From positions 2,666,001-2,730,000 of the forward strand of contig NZ_CP107549.1 of the NCBI RefSeq assembly GCF_025837155.1: a stretch of 64,000 nucleotides of DNA, in the 5' to 3' direction. Under the pieces are notes generated by a model. The model did not search any database. It worked only from the letters and a program-made list of their open reading frames with translations, and had not been told where the DNA came from. Positions 54,741 to 62,785 of this stretch are shown here, in pieces. The position numbers and the translations under genes are program-made. The DNA comes from Pseudomonas sp. Z8(2022) (GTDB lineage: Bacteria > Pseudomonadota > Gammaproteobacteria > Pseudomonadales > Pseudomonadaceae). Position 1 is the stretch's first letter, and every line of letters starts with the position of its first letter.

Positions 54741-54760
54741 CTAATTATTAGCTAGCTAGC
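54741..54760. promoter_or_regulatory. Candidate operator of the marR gene
   Basis: CTAATTATTAG (an 11-base perfect palindrome, 54741-54751) directly abuts GCTAGCTAGC (a 10-base perfect palindrome). Such a tandem palindrome 30-50 bases before a MarR start is the normal place for an autoregulatory operator. The A+T-rich TAATTATTAG may also serve as a -10 region. Confidence 0.5.
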
Positions 54761-54841
54761 CATAACCCGATGCACAGGGCAAGCGCAGAATGCGTCGATA
54801 GCGTTGCAGAATGCGACCGGTCCAGCCTTGTCCGTTGTCCC

Positions 54842-56034
54842 TCAGGAGGCCACCTTGTTGCGACCAAAAGCCTTGGCCTCGTATAGCGCACGATCCGCCT
54901 GTTCGTAGAACCGACTCAATTCGGGCTCGGTTTCGGGACACAGGCAGGCGACGCCAATGGACATGGTCAGCACTTCACCGCTACCGGAACCGCGATGGGC
55001 GATACCCGCCTCCTCCAGCGACTGCCGCAACGCTTCAGCACGCTGCCAGGCCTCGGTGGCGCCAATATCGAACAGCAGTACGGCGAACTCCTCGCCACCA
55101 AGCCGCACGCCCATGTCCAGCGGTCGCCGTGCGGCCTGCCTGATCAGTGCACCAACACGCTGCAACGCCATGTCTCCGGCGTGGTGACCGTAGCAGTCGT
55201 TGTAGGCTTTGAAATGGTCGACGTCGCAGAGCAACAACGCCATGGATTTGCCTTCGCGCTGCGCCTGGCGCCACAGACGCTCGAACTGCCAATTGAAACT
55301 GCGTCGGTTGTGCAGACCGGTCAGGCTGTCGTGATAGGCGAGCAGGCGCATCAACCGGCTGATCAGGAAATGCTCGCGCGATCTGTATTCCAGCAAATAG
55401 CAACCAACGGCACCGGTGAGATTGCCGAGCACGAGAAACAGCACATTGTTGACCAGCCTCGGCATAGCCAGCCCGGCAAACCATTCGGCCAGCACGTAGG
55501 CAAACAGCACGATCAGCGAACAGGCAAGGGCTTCGTTCAGACGCAGGCCAACCAGAAAGTAGCTGCCATGCTTACCAACAGCAGCCCTTCGTAGGGATAG
55601 CCGGGATCGGCATGGTGTGCGATGCCGATGATCAGCGCTGCACCTACACCTAACGCGAGGATGCAGGTCATGCTCAGCGGCAGTAACAGATGGACATGCC
55701 GGCGCTGCAGGATCAGCGCGGCACACACCAGCAGGATGACCAGCACCACGATCCGCATGGCGATCACCCAGCCGAGATGCGATGCGGGCACCACCAGCAC
55801 GTCGAGCGCAGCCAAAGCCAGCCAGATGAGCGTGGCGACGCTCAGCGCGATGCGTTTGAGCTCGAAGCTGTCTTCGAGCATGTGGGCGCGGTATTCGCGC
55901 TCGAGCACGCGGGAAAAACGCAACCAGCGAAACCCCAGGCTGAGCTGGTCGGCATAGGGGCTCGGACGAACTTCATCGAGCCAGGCGTGATAGTTAGGCA
56001 CCGTCACCTCGTCATCTGGCGGCCTGCTCGACAC
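54842..56034 (-). pseudogene. hsbD: HsbD-like membrane diguanylate cyclase, split by a frameshift
   Basis: Two overlapping frames make up one protein. The upstream frame (from about 56034 or GTG 56007) encodes an N-terminus with six membrane segments, starting VPNYHAWLDEVRPSPYADQ and ending after GLLLVSMAA. The downstream frame continues YFLVGLRLNEALACSLIV and a complete GGDEF domain: DSLTGLHNRRSFN, LLCDVDHFKAYNDCYGHHAGD, VRLGGEEFAVLLF. A single missing base near 55561-55566 (SMAA-YFLVG) separates them and the first frame stops at 55537. Position downstream of recQ is that of hsbD. It may be inactive, or the read may contain an error. Full length would be about 390-397 residues. Confidence 0.82.
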
Positions 56035-56092
56035 CTTAGCCTTGTCATGGAGATGACGCCAGAAGCGCAGCGGCGAGTTCGCCACCCATGCT

Positions 56093-58225
56093 TTAGAGTT
56101 CGAACTCGGCCTGCAGGGCCGCACGCACGCAGTAGAGCACTGCCTCGTCGACACGTCCGGCGAACAAAGGCGCGATCTCACTGACTGCAGGAAGTTCGCC
56201 CTCGCCGTCGAGGAAGCTCTCCTGAATCTCACCGAGGAGCTCTTCGGGAAGGTCAAGCGCCTGCTCCAGGGTCAGTTGCTGCTCGGCGATGGCTTCGGCC
56301 AGCAGGCTGTAGACGTTCTTCTCGGTGCACTTGAGCTGCCCGGCAATCTGCGCAGGCGTCATGCCGGCACGTGCCAGACTGACCAGCTCGTGGCGCAGAT
56401 CGGCCACCGGAGCCCGTGCTGCATCCGCGGCGGCGCCATTGAGCACCTCGAGGAAAGCCTGCCCGTAACGCTCCAGCTTGCGCGCACCCACGCCGCTGAC
56501 CTCGGCCATCTCGCTCAGCGAGCTGGGCTGGCTACGCAGCATCTCCAGCAGCGTGGCGTCAGGGAAGATCACGTAAGGTGGCACGCTGTGCTCCTCGGCG
56601 AGCTTGCGACGCAGGCTGCGCAGGGCCTCCCACATGTCCCGCTCGTGGCCACGCACCAGTTGGCTGGCGGCGCTGCTGGAGGCCTTGGCCGCCTGCGCCG
56701 GCTTCGGTTCGCGGCGCAGTTGCAGGCTGACTTCACCGCGCAGCAGTGGCCTGCAGCTCTCGTCCAGACGCAAGCCACCGAAGCCTTCCAGATCGACATC
56801 GGCCAGACCACGGGCGACCAGCTGGCGGAACAGGGTGCGCCACTCGACCTCGGAAAAACCCTTGCCCACACCGAACACTGCCAGGTGCTGATGGCCGGCG
56901 GCGCGGATCTTCTCGTTATCGCGGCCGAGGAGAATATCCACCAGATGGCCGACCCCGTAGCGCTGACCGCTGCGGTAAATGGCAGACAGCGCCTGGCGCG
57001 CTGGCTCGGTGGCGTCCCAGGTCTCGACGCCGTCGATGCAGTTGTCGCAGTGCCCGCATGGCTGCGGTAGTTCCTCGTCGAAATAGGCCAGCAGTGCCTG
57101 ACGACGGCAGCGTGTCTCCTCGCACAGGGCCAGCATGGCATCGAGCTTGTGCTGTTCGATGCGCTTGTGGCGCTCGTCGCCATCGGAGTTGGCCAGCATC
57201 TGCTTGAGGAAGATCACGTCCTGCAGGCCGTAGGCCATCCAGGCATCGGCTGGCAAGCCGTCACGGCCGGCACGACCGGTTTCCTGGTAATAGGCCTCCA
57301 GCGACTTGGGCAGGTCCAGGTGGCAGACGAAACGCACGTTGGGCTTGTCGATCCCCATGCCGAAGGCGATGGTCGCCACCATGATCAGGCCTTCCTCGTT
57401 GAGAAAGCGCTTCTGATGGTAGGCCCGCAGCTCGTTGGGCAGGCCGGCGTGATAAGGCAACGCCGGAAAGCCCTGGCTGCTGAGAAAGTCGGCGACCTCC
57501 TCGACCTTCTTGCGCGACAGACAATAGACGATGCCCGCATCGCCCTTGCGCGCAGCGAGAAAGCCGAGCAGTTGCTTGCGTGGCTGATCCTTGGGCTGGA
57601 TGCGGTAGAAGATGTTCGGCCGGTCGAAGCTCGACAGGAAGCGCTCGGCGTTATCCAGATGCAGGCGCTGGACGATCTCCTCGCGGGTGCGCTTGTCGGC
57701 CGTGGCGGTCAGGGCAACGCGTGGCACCTGCGGGAAAAGCTCGGCAAGCTGGCCGAGCTGCAGGTATTCCGGGCGGAAATCATGGCCCCACTGCGATACG
57801 CAGTGCGCCTCATCGATGGCGAACAGAGCGATGTCCAGGCCCTGCAGAAAATTCAGCATGCGCGGCTGCACCAGGCGCTCTGGCGCCAGGTAGAGCATCT
57901 TGATCTGCCCGCGGCGGATGCGGTCGGCAATCTCGCGTTGTTCATCGACGCTGAGCGTGGAGTTCAATGCCACCGCTGCCACGCCCAGCTCGTCGAGTGT
58001 CGCCACCTGATCGTCCATCAGCGCGATCAGCGGGGAAACCACCACCGCCAGGCCTTCGCGCATCAACGCCGGCACCTGATAGCACAGCGATTTGCCGCCA
58101 CCGGTGGGCATCAGCACCAGCGCATCACCGCCTGCCGCCACACGCTCGATGATCGCGGCCTGGTTGCCGCGAAAGGCGTCGTAGCCGAAAACGTCTTTGA
58201 GAATGCGCAGGGCGTGGTCGAGCAT
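56093..58225 (-). CDS. recQ: ATP-dependent DNA helicase RecQ
   Basis: 3'-5' helicase of the RecF pathway. 710 residues: SF2 motifs [19 protein letters not shown] (I), [12 protein letters not shown] (Ia), [20 protein letters not shown] (II), [13 protein letters not shown] (III), [20 protein letters not shown] (V), [13 protein letters not shown] (VI); zinc-binding cysteines in [12 protein letters not shown] and GHCDNC; RQC winged helix; HRDC domain (about 530-605) and a C-terminal helical extension. ATG 58225 (MLDHALRIL) is preferred; the upstream frame lacks family similarity. Precedes the hsbD-like gene. Confidence 0.96.
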   Translation of the reverse strand: MLDHALRILKDVFGYDAFRGNQAAIIERVAAGGDALVLMPTGGGKSLCYQVPALMREGLAVVVSPLIALMDDQVATLDELGVAAVALNSTLSVDEQREIADRIRRGQIKMLYLAPERLVQPRMLNFLQGLDIALFAIDEAHCVSQWGHDFRPEYLQLGQLAELFPQVPRVALTATADKRTREEIVQRLHLDNAERFLSSFDRPNIFYRIQPKDQPRKQLLGFLAARKGDAGIVYCLSRKKVEEVADFLSSQGFPALPYHAGLPNELRAYHQKRFLNEEGLIMVATIAFGMGIDKPNVRFVCHLDLPKSLEAYYQETGRAGRDGLPADAWMAYGLQDVIFLKQMLANSDGDERHKRIEQHKLDAMLALCEETRCRRQALLAYFDEELPQPCGHCDNCIDGVETWDATEPARQALSAIYRSGQRYGVGHLVDILLGRDNEKIRAAGHQHLAVFGVGKGFSEVEWRTLFRQLVARGLADVDLEGFGGLRLDESCRPLLRGEVSLQLRREPKPAQAAKASSSAASQLVRGHERDMWEALRSLRRKLAEEHSVPPYVIFPDATLLEMLRSQPSSLSEMAEVSGVGARKLERYGQAFLEVLNGAAADAARAPVADLRHELVSLARAGMTPAQIAGQLKCTEKNVYSLLAEAIAEQQLTLEQALDLPEELLGEIQESFLDGEGELPAVSEIAPLFAGRVDEAVLYCVRAALQAEFEL

Positions 58226-58394
58226 GAAGGCCTCCAAATCGAGCCGCGCATTATGCCGCAGGAACGCACTGAACAGGGCGCCTACCCGTCCGAAGCCGCT
58301 CAATCGCCTCTTGCAGAGCGCCTATGCTGGTCGCAGAGGCGGCGGTGAACTAGAATCCAACCTCGTTTATCCCAAGCCCCAAGGTAACCCCACG

Positions 58395-58979
58395 ATGTCC
58401 TTCGCTGAGCAACTGTCCCGCCTGCAAGCCTTTCTCGATGCCGATGAGCTGCACGAAGAGGCGTTGGACTATGTGGCCGCCCACGGCTATCTCACTGCCC
58501 TGGCGATCTGCCCGGATCAGGTGCCGGAGCGCGAGTGGATCGATGCGCTGTTCGCCGAGCCGCCGCACTATCGCAGCGACGCCGAGCGCGAAGAGATCGA
58601 GAACACCCTGATCCACCTGAAGGCGCACATCGCACGTCAGCTGGCTGGCGAAGAAGAACCCGAACTGCCCTGCGATCTCGATCTTGGTGACGAGCCGGAC
58701 GATTCCGACCTGCGCGGTTGGTGCATTGGCTTCATGGAAGGTGTGTTCCTGCGTGAAGCGGTTTGGTTCGAGGATGCCGAAGACGAAGTCAGCGAGTTGC
58801 TGCTGCCGATCATGGTCGGCTCCGGGCTGTTCGACGAGCAGCAGGAGTTCGCCGAGATTGCCCGTGATCGCGATCTGGTGGACAGCATGATCGATCAGAT
58901 TCCCGAGCTGCTCACCGCCCTGTTCCTGCTGTGCCAGGCTCCGGAAGAAAAACCAGCGCTGCTCAAGCCCCGCCACTGA
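58395..58979 (+). CDS. YecA/UPF0149 family protein
   Basis: 194 residues, alpha-helical UPF0149 fold: FAEQLSRLQAFLDADELHEEALDYVAAHGYLTALAICPD (about 3-42), LIHLKAHIARQLAGEEEPELP and GWCIGFMEGVFLREAVWF. Unlike E. coli YecA there is no C-terminal SEC-C zinc motif. Function not established. A TAGAAT -10 at 58351-58356 stands 39 bases before the ATG. Confidence 0.88.
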   Translation: MSFAEQLSRLQAFLDADELHEEALDYVAAHGYLTALAICPDQVPEREWIDALFAEPPHYRSDAEREEIENTLIHLKAHIARQLAGEEEPELPCDLDLGDEPDDSDLRGWCIGFMEGVFLREAVWFEDAEDEVSELLLPIMVGSGLFDEQQEFAEIARDRDLVDSMIDQIPELLTALFLLCQAPEEKPALLKPRH

Positions 58980-59021
58980 CCGCGAGCCGGGGCACTGCTC
59001 CGGCTGCCGCCAAGACTGCCC

Positions 59022-59420
59022 ATGCCGCATGACATCCAGCCAAGCCGCCATCGCAGTGTCCGCTATCTGCTGCTGGGCATCGGCTGGCTGAGCGTCGCCC
59101 TTGGGGTCCTCGGCATCTTCCTGCCGGTGCTGCCGACCACACCCTTCCTGCTCCTGGCTGCCGCGTGCTTCGTGCGCAGCTCGAGGCGCTTCTACATCTG
59201 GCTGGTCACCCATCCGCACCTGGGGCCTTGGATTCGCGATTACCTCGAAGGTCATGGCATCCCGCTCAAGGGCAAGGTCTACGCGCTGGTGCTGATGTGG
59301 GCGAGCATCGCCTTCTCCTGCTATCTGGTGCCCTTACCCTGGGCACGCGCCTTCATGCTCACCAGCGCGGTGCTGGTGAGCATCTACATACTCAAACAGA
59401 AAACCCTGCCCAATCCGTAA
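59022..59420 (+). CDS. YbaN-like DUF454 membrane protein
   Basis: 132 residues with three hydrophobic segments: RYLLLGIGWLSVALGVLGIFLPVLPTTPFLLLAAACFVRSS carries the DUF454 signature (LGxIGxxLPVLPTTPFLLLA), then ALVLMWASIAFSCYLVPL and AFMLTSAVLVSIYIL. Function unknown. ATG 59022 gives MPHDIQPSRHRSV. Followed by a REP-like palindrome. Confidence 0.88.
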   Translation: MPHDIQPSRHRSVRYLLLGIGWLSVALGVLGIFLPVLPTTPFLLLAAACFVRSSRRFYIWLVTHPHLGPWIRDYLEGHGIPLKGKVYALVLMWASIAFSCYLVPLPWARAFMLTSAVLVSIYILKQKTLPNP

Positions 59421-59432
59421 GCGCTCTGCATG

Positions 59433-59455
59433 GCCCGGATGCAATCCGGGCTACG
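59433..59455. repeat. REP-like palindrome CCCGGAT
   Basis: GCCCGGAT-GCA-ATCCGGGC followed by TACG, a common short intergenic palindrome of gammaproteobacteria (GGCCCGGATTnnATCCGGGCTACG type). It follows the DUF454 stop by 12 bases and can fold as an mRNA 3' hairpin. Confidence 0.75.
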
Positions 59456-59570
59456 AAGCCGGCCAACACCTCGACAACCTTTTGACACCGCTTTCTTTTT
59501 CCAGCGAAGCGACCGGCAAGAACTCGACACCTCGCCTAGACTTCGACGATCAGGCACTGAGACTCGACCC

Positions 59571-60251
59571 ATGCGACGGCTGCGCATTCAGCGATGGCGG
59601 TGGCGACTGCTGATCCTCTGGATCGGCAGTGGGTTGCTGGCCGCGCTATCCCAGGCGGATTGGGACTTCGCCCTGATCATCAAGAATGCCGAGAGCCGCT
59701 ACGGCAACCTCGGCCCAGCGCGAACCCGTCTGCTCGACTGGGAAGAGCTGATCAAGACCAGCGCGGCGTTGCCGGAGCCAGACAAGCTCAACGAGGTCAA
59801 TCGTTTCTTCAACCGCAAGGTGCGCTTCGTCGACGACATTCAGCTCTGGCGCGAAAACGACTACTGGGCCACCCCCGTGGAAATGCTGGTCAAGGGCGCC
59901 GGCGATTGCGAGGACTATTCCATCGCCAAGTACTTCACCCTGCGACGCCTCGGCATCCCCAGCGAGAAGCTGCGCATCACCTACGTCAAGGCGCTGAACT
60001 ACAACCAGGCGCACATGGTGCTGACCTACTACGCCAGCCCGAGCGCCGAACCGCTGGTGCTGGACAACCTGATCAACGACATCCGCCCCGCCTCACAGCG
60101 CAAGGACCTGCTCCCGGTCTACGCCTTCAATGCCGAAGGCCTCTACCTGCCTGGTTCCAACACCCGCAAGAGCGACTCGAAGAAGCTCTCGCGCTGGCAG
60201 GACATTCTGAAAAAAATGCATGCCGAGGGCTTCGCCGTGGGCGAAGGCTAG
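59571..60251 (+). CDS. lapG: Periplasmic cysteine protease LapG
   Basis: Cleaves the N-terminus of the large adhesin LapA and so releases cells from a biofilm; restrained by LapD when c-di-GMP is high. 226 residues, transglutaminase-like (BTLCP) fold: C113 in VKGAGDCEDYS, H148 in NYNQAHMVL, D165 in PLVLDNLI form the catalytic triad. Signal/anchor segment LLILWIGSGLLAALSQA. A DUF-type calcium site is expected but not read. ATG 59571. Ten bases separate it from lapD. Confidence 0.93.
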   Translation: MRRLRIQRWRWRLLILWIGSGLLAALSQADWDFALIIKNAESRYGNLGPARTRLLDWEELIKTSAALPEPDKLNEVNRFFNRKVRFVDDIQLWRENDYWATPVEMLVKGAGDCEDYSIAKYFTLRRLGIPSEKLRITYVKALNYNQAHMVLTYYASPSAEPLVLDNLINDIRPASQRKDLLPVYAFNAEGLYLPGSNTRKSDSKKLSRWQDILKKMHAEGFAVGEG

Positions 60252-60261
60252 GAGGAAGAAT

Positions 60262-62202
60262 ATGTCCCTACTGAAACAACTGTTCCTCGCCATCTGCCTG
60301 TTCCTGGTCGTGGCCTTTACCGGCAGCTTCGTCGCCAGTGTCGAGACTTCACGTGAACAACTACTCAGCCAGCTACGCTCCCATGCCCAGGACGCGGCCA
60401 CGGCTCTGGGCCTGTCGATGACGCCCCATGTGGATGACCCGGCGATGCTCGAACTGATGGTCAGCTCGATCTTCGACAGCGGCTACTTCGCCAGCATCCG
60501 CGTGGTGAGCATCCCTGAGAACAAGGTGCTGGTCGAACGCAACACCGAGGTGCGCGCAGAGAATGTCCCGCAGTGGTTCGTCGATCTGGTGAACCTAGAA
60601 CCCGAAGGTGGCGACGCCCTGATCATGCGCGGCTGGGAACAGGCCGCAAGGGTCGAAGTGCTCAGCCATCCGCAATTCGCCCTGGCCAAGTTGTGGGACG
60701 GCGCCATTGGCAGCCTGATCTGGCTGTTGCTCTGCGGCCTGGTCAGCGCCGTGCTCGGCGGCTGGCTGCTGCGCACCCAACTGCGCCCGCTGGACAATAT
60801 GGTGCAACAAGCGCAAGCCATTACCCGCCGCGAGTTCCTCACCCTGCCCCGCGTACCACGTACCCCGGAGCTGAAACGCGTGGTCCTGGCCATGAACCAG
60901 ATGGTCGACAAGCTCAAGACGCTGTTCGCCGAAGAGGCCACACGCAGCGAAAAGCTCCGCGAAGAGGCGTACCAGGACAGCCTGACCGGCTTGGCCAACC
61001 GTCGCCAGTTCGATATTCGTCTGGACAATCAACTGGTAGTCAACGAGCAGAATGCCGAGGGCTATCTGCTGCTGTTGCGTGTCAACGATCTCGGCGGGCT
61101 CAATCAACGTCTGGGCGGGCAACGTACCGATGCGCTGATCAGCGCCCTGGGCGATCTGCTCAGGCGCCTACTGGAAGCACCGGAATGCGGCGAATGGCTG
61201 GCCTCGCGCAGCCGCGGTGGCGAGTTCGCCCTTCTTGCACCGGGGTTGAACGGCGATGACGCAGATCGTCTCGCTGAAGAGATCAGCGAGCACCTGAGCA
61301 ACCTGCGCCAGACCGGCGCCAGTGACTGCAACCCCGTGGCCCATATGGGGATCGCTGCATTCCGCCCCGGCGAGGATCCCCCCAGCGTGATCGGCCGCGC
61401 CGACCAGGCGCTGGCCCAGGCCCAGAGCAATGCAGAACGCTGCTGGGAACGCCTGGACGATTTCAACGCACAGAGCGGTCATGGTCTTCATGACTGGCGC
61501 GGCTGGATCGACGATGCGCTGAACCAGGGCAAGTTGCAGCTGTATTTCCAACCCGTGGTCGAATGCGTTTCCGGCAAGCTTCTGCAGCGCAAGGTGCTGG
61601 CGCGGCTGCTGGATCCACAAGGCGAAGCCATCGCTGCCGGGCGTTTCCTGCCCTGGATCGAACGCCTCGGCTGGGGCGCCCGCTTCGACCTGGCCATGCT
61701 TGAGCATGTACTCACCCACCTTACCCTCCATGCCGAACCGCTGGCACTGAGCCTGTCGGCCGCCACGCTGCGCGAGCCGGCGAATCGGGAGCGAGTTCTC
61801 ACCCTGCTAAGAAGCCGCCCGGAGCAGGCAAACCTGCTGACCCTGGAGGTGGACGAACGTCACCTGCCACCGCCGGCAGAACTGGAGGCATTGAGCCAAA
61901 GCCTGCGTGAGCTCGGTTACGGGCTGGGTCTGCAGCATTTCGGCGGTCGCTTCAGCCTGATCGGTAACCTGACCCACTTGGGCCTGGCCTACCTGAAGAT
62001 CGACGGCACCTATATCCGCGCCATCGACAAGGAGAGTGACAAGCGGTTATTCATCGAGGCGATCTTCCGTGCCACCAACAGTATCGACCTGCCGCTGATC
62101 GCCGAAATGGTGGAAACCCGGGGAGAACTGGAGGTGCTGAGCGAGTTGGGCATCCATGGGGCCATGGGCCGACTTATCGGTGCCCCCGCCCCCCTGCTAT
62201 GA
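60262..62202 (+). CDS. lapD: c-di-GMP receptor LapD with degenerate GGDEF-EAL
   Basis: Inner-membrane receptor that binds LapG in the periplasm when its EAL domain holds c-di-GMP. 646 residues: TM1 (LFLAICLFLVVAFTGSFVA), periplasmic LapD/MoxY domain (about 25-150), TM2 (GSLIWLLLCGLVSAVLGGWLL), HAMP, GGDEF (DSLTGLANRRQFD, RGGEF), and EAL. The EAL signature is degenerate (KVLAR), as in other LapD proteins that only bind c-di-GMP. AGGAGG precedes ATG 60262. The C-terminus (GAMGRLIGAPAPLL) is like that of other LapDs. Confidence 0.93.
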   Translation: MSLLKQLFLAICLFLVVAFTGSFVASVETSREQLLSQLRSHAQDAATALGLSMTPHVDDPAMLELMVSSIFDSGYFASIRVVSIPENKVLVERNTEVRAENVPQWFVDLVNLEPEGGDALIMRGWEQAARVEVLSHPQFALAKLWDGAIGSLIWLLLCGLVSAVLGGWLLRTQLRPLDNMVQQAQAITRREFLTLPRVPRTPELKRVVLAMNQMVDKLKTLFAEEATRSEKLREEAYQDSLTGLANRRQFDIRLDNQLVVNEQNAEGYLLLLRVNDLGGLNQRLGGQRTDALISALGDLLRRLLEAPECGEWLASRSRGGEFALLAPGLNGDDADRLAEEISEHLSNLRQTGASDCNPVAHMGIAAFRPGEDPPSVIGRADQALAQAQSNAERCWERLDDFNAQSGHGLHDWRGWIDDALNQGKLQLYFQPVVECVSGKLLQRKVLARLLDPQGEAIAAGRFLPWIERLGWGARFDLAMLEHVLTHLTLHAEPLALSLSAATLREPANRERVLTLLRSRPEQANLLTLEVDERHLPPPAELEALSQSLRELGYGLGLQHFGGRFSLIGNLTHLGLAYLKIDGTYIRAIDKESDKRLFIEAIFRATNSIDLPLIAEMVETRGELEVLSELGIHGAMGRLIGAPAPLL

Positions 62203-62292
62203 GTTGCATGAAAAACGATCAGTTGAAGTCAGTGATCATGTCTGGAAAGGCGAGGCACGGTCTGCACGCCCAACGCCAGTCCGAGCCCGCGG

Positions 62293-62634
62293 CTATACCA
62301 GATCATTATCCTCATCACCGAGCAGACCGCTCAGGCCTTCGATCTCGGCACGGGCGATGGCACGTTGGTCGAGTTTCTGGCGAGCTGCCTCGGGCAGATC
62401 GGTGTAGCGGATGACGCCACGCTCGACCAGTACGCTGACCACGTCTTCGAGCACACGAACCAGCTCCAGGTCGGATTGTTTCAGGCTATCCAGCCGTGCC
62501 TTGACCTCTTCCTTGGCAGCCAGCCAGTTATGCAGCTCCTCGCTCTCGACCGCCAGGTTCTCCGTCATCCCCTCGAAGGGTTGGTGTTCAACCCGCAACA
62601 AACGCCCGGCCGCGTCGCGCTGTACGTAAACCAT
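62293..62634 (-). CDS. Conserved hypothetical protein between lapD and lapA
   Basis: 113 residues, no signal peptide, mostly helical: MVYVQRDAAGRLLRVEHQPF at the N-terminus, then a charged helix (HNWLAAKEEVKARLDSLKQSDLELVRVLEDVVSVLVERG in the middle) and YTDLPEAARQKLDQRAIAR near the end. Homologues in Pseudomonas are annotated as tryptophan synthase subunit beta-like, a label that says little. I chose ATG 62634. It is separated from the adhesin gene by a terminator and is convergent with lapD. Any link to the Lap system is position only. Confidence 0.8.
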   Translation of the reverse strand: MVYVQRDAAGRLLRVEHQPFEGMTENLAVESEELHNWLAAKEEVKARLDSLKQSDLELVRVLEDVVSVLVERGVIRYTDLPEAARQKLDQRAIARAEIEGLSGLLGDEDNDLV

Positions 62635-62660
62635 CGTTGCCTCCAGCAAACGCCATAAAA

Positions 62661-62692
62661 AAAGCCCGCTCCCTGAACGGGTAGCGGGCTTT
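62661..62692 (-). terminator. Terminator of the lapA-like gene
   Basis: Stem AAAGCCCGCT / AGCGGGCTTT with a further CCC/GGG pair inside; on the minus strand it is followed by TTTTTTTATGG. It lies about 95 bases after the adhesin stop. Confidence 0.9.
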
Positions 62693-62785
62693 ACTCTAGT
62701 TGAGTGCTTCGGCTAAGGAAACTCTGATAAACATTTCCGTTTGTCTGAGAAGCCGCTGACCTGAGGCCAACGGCTCCTTCGCACC

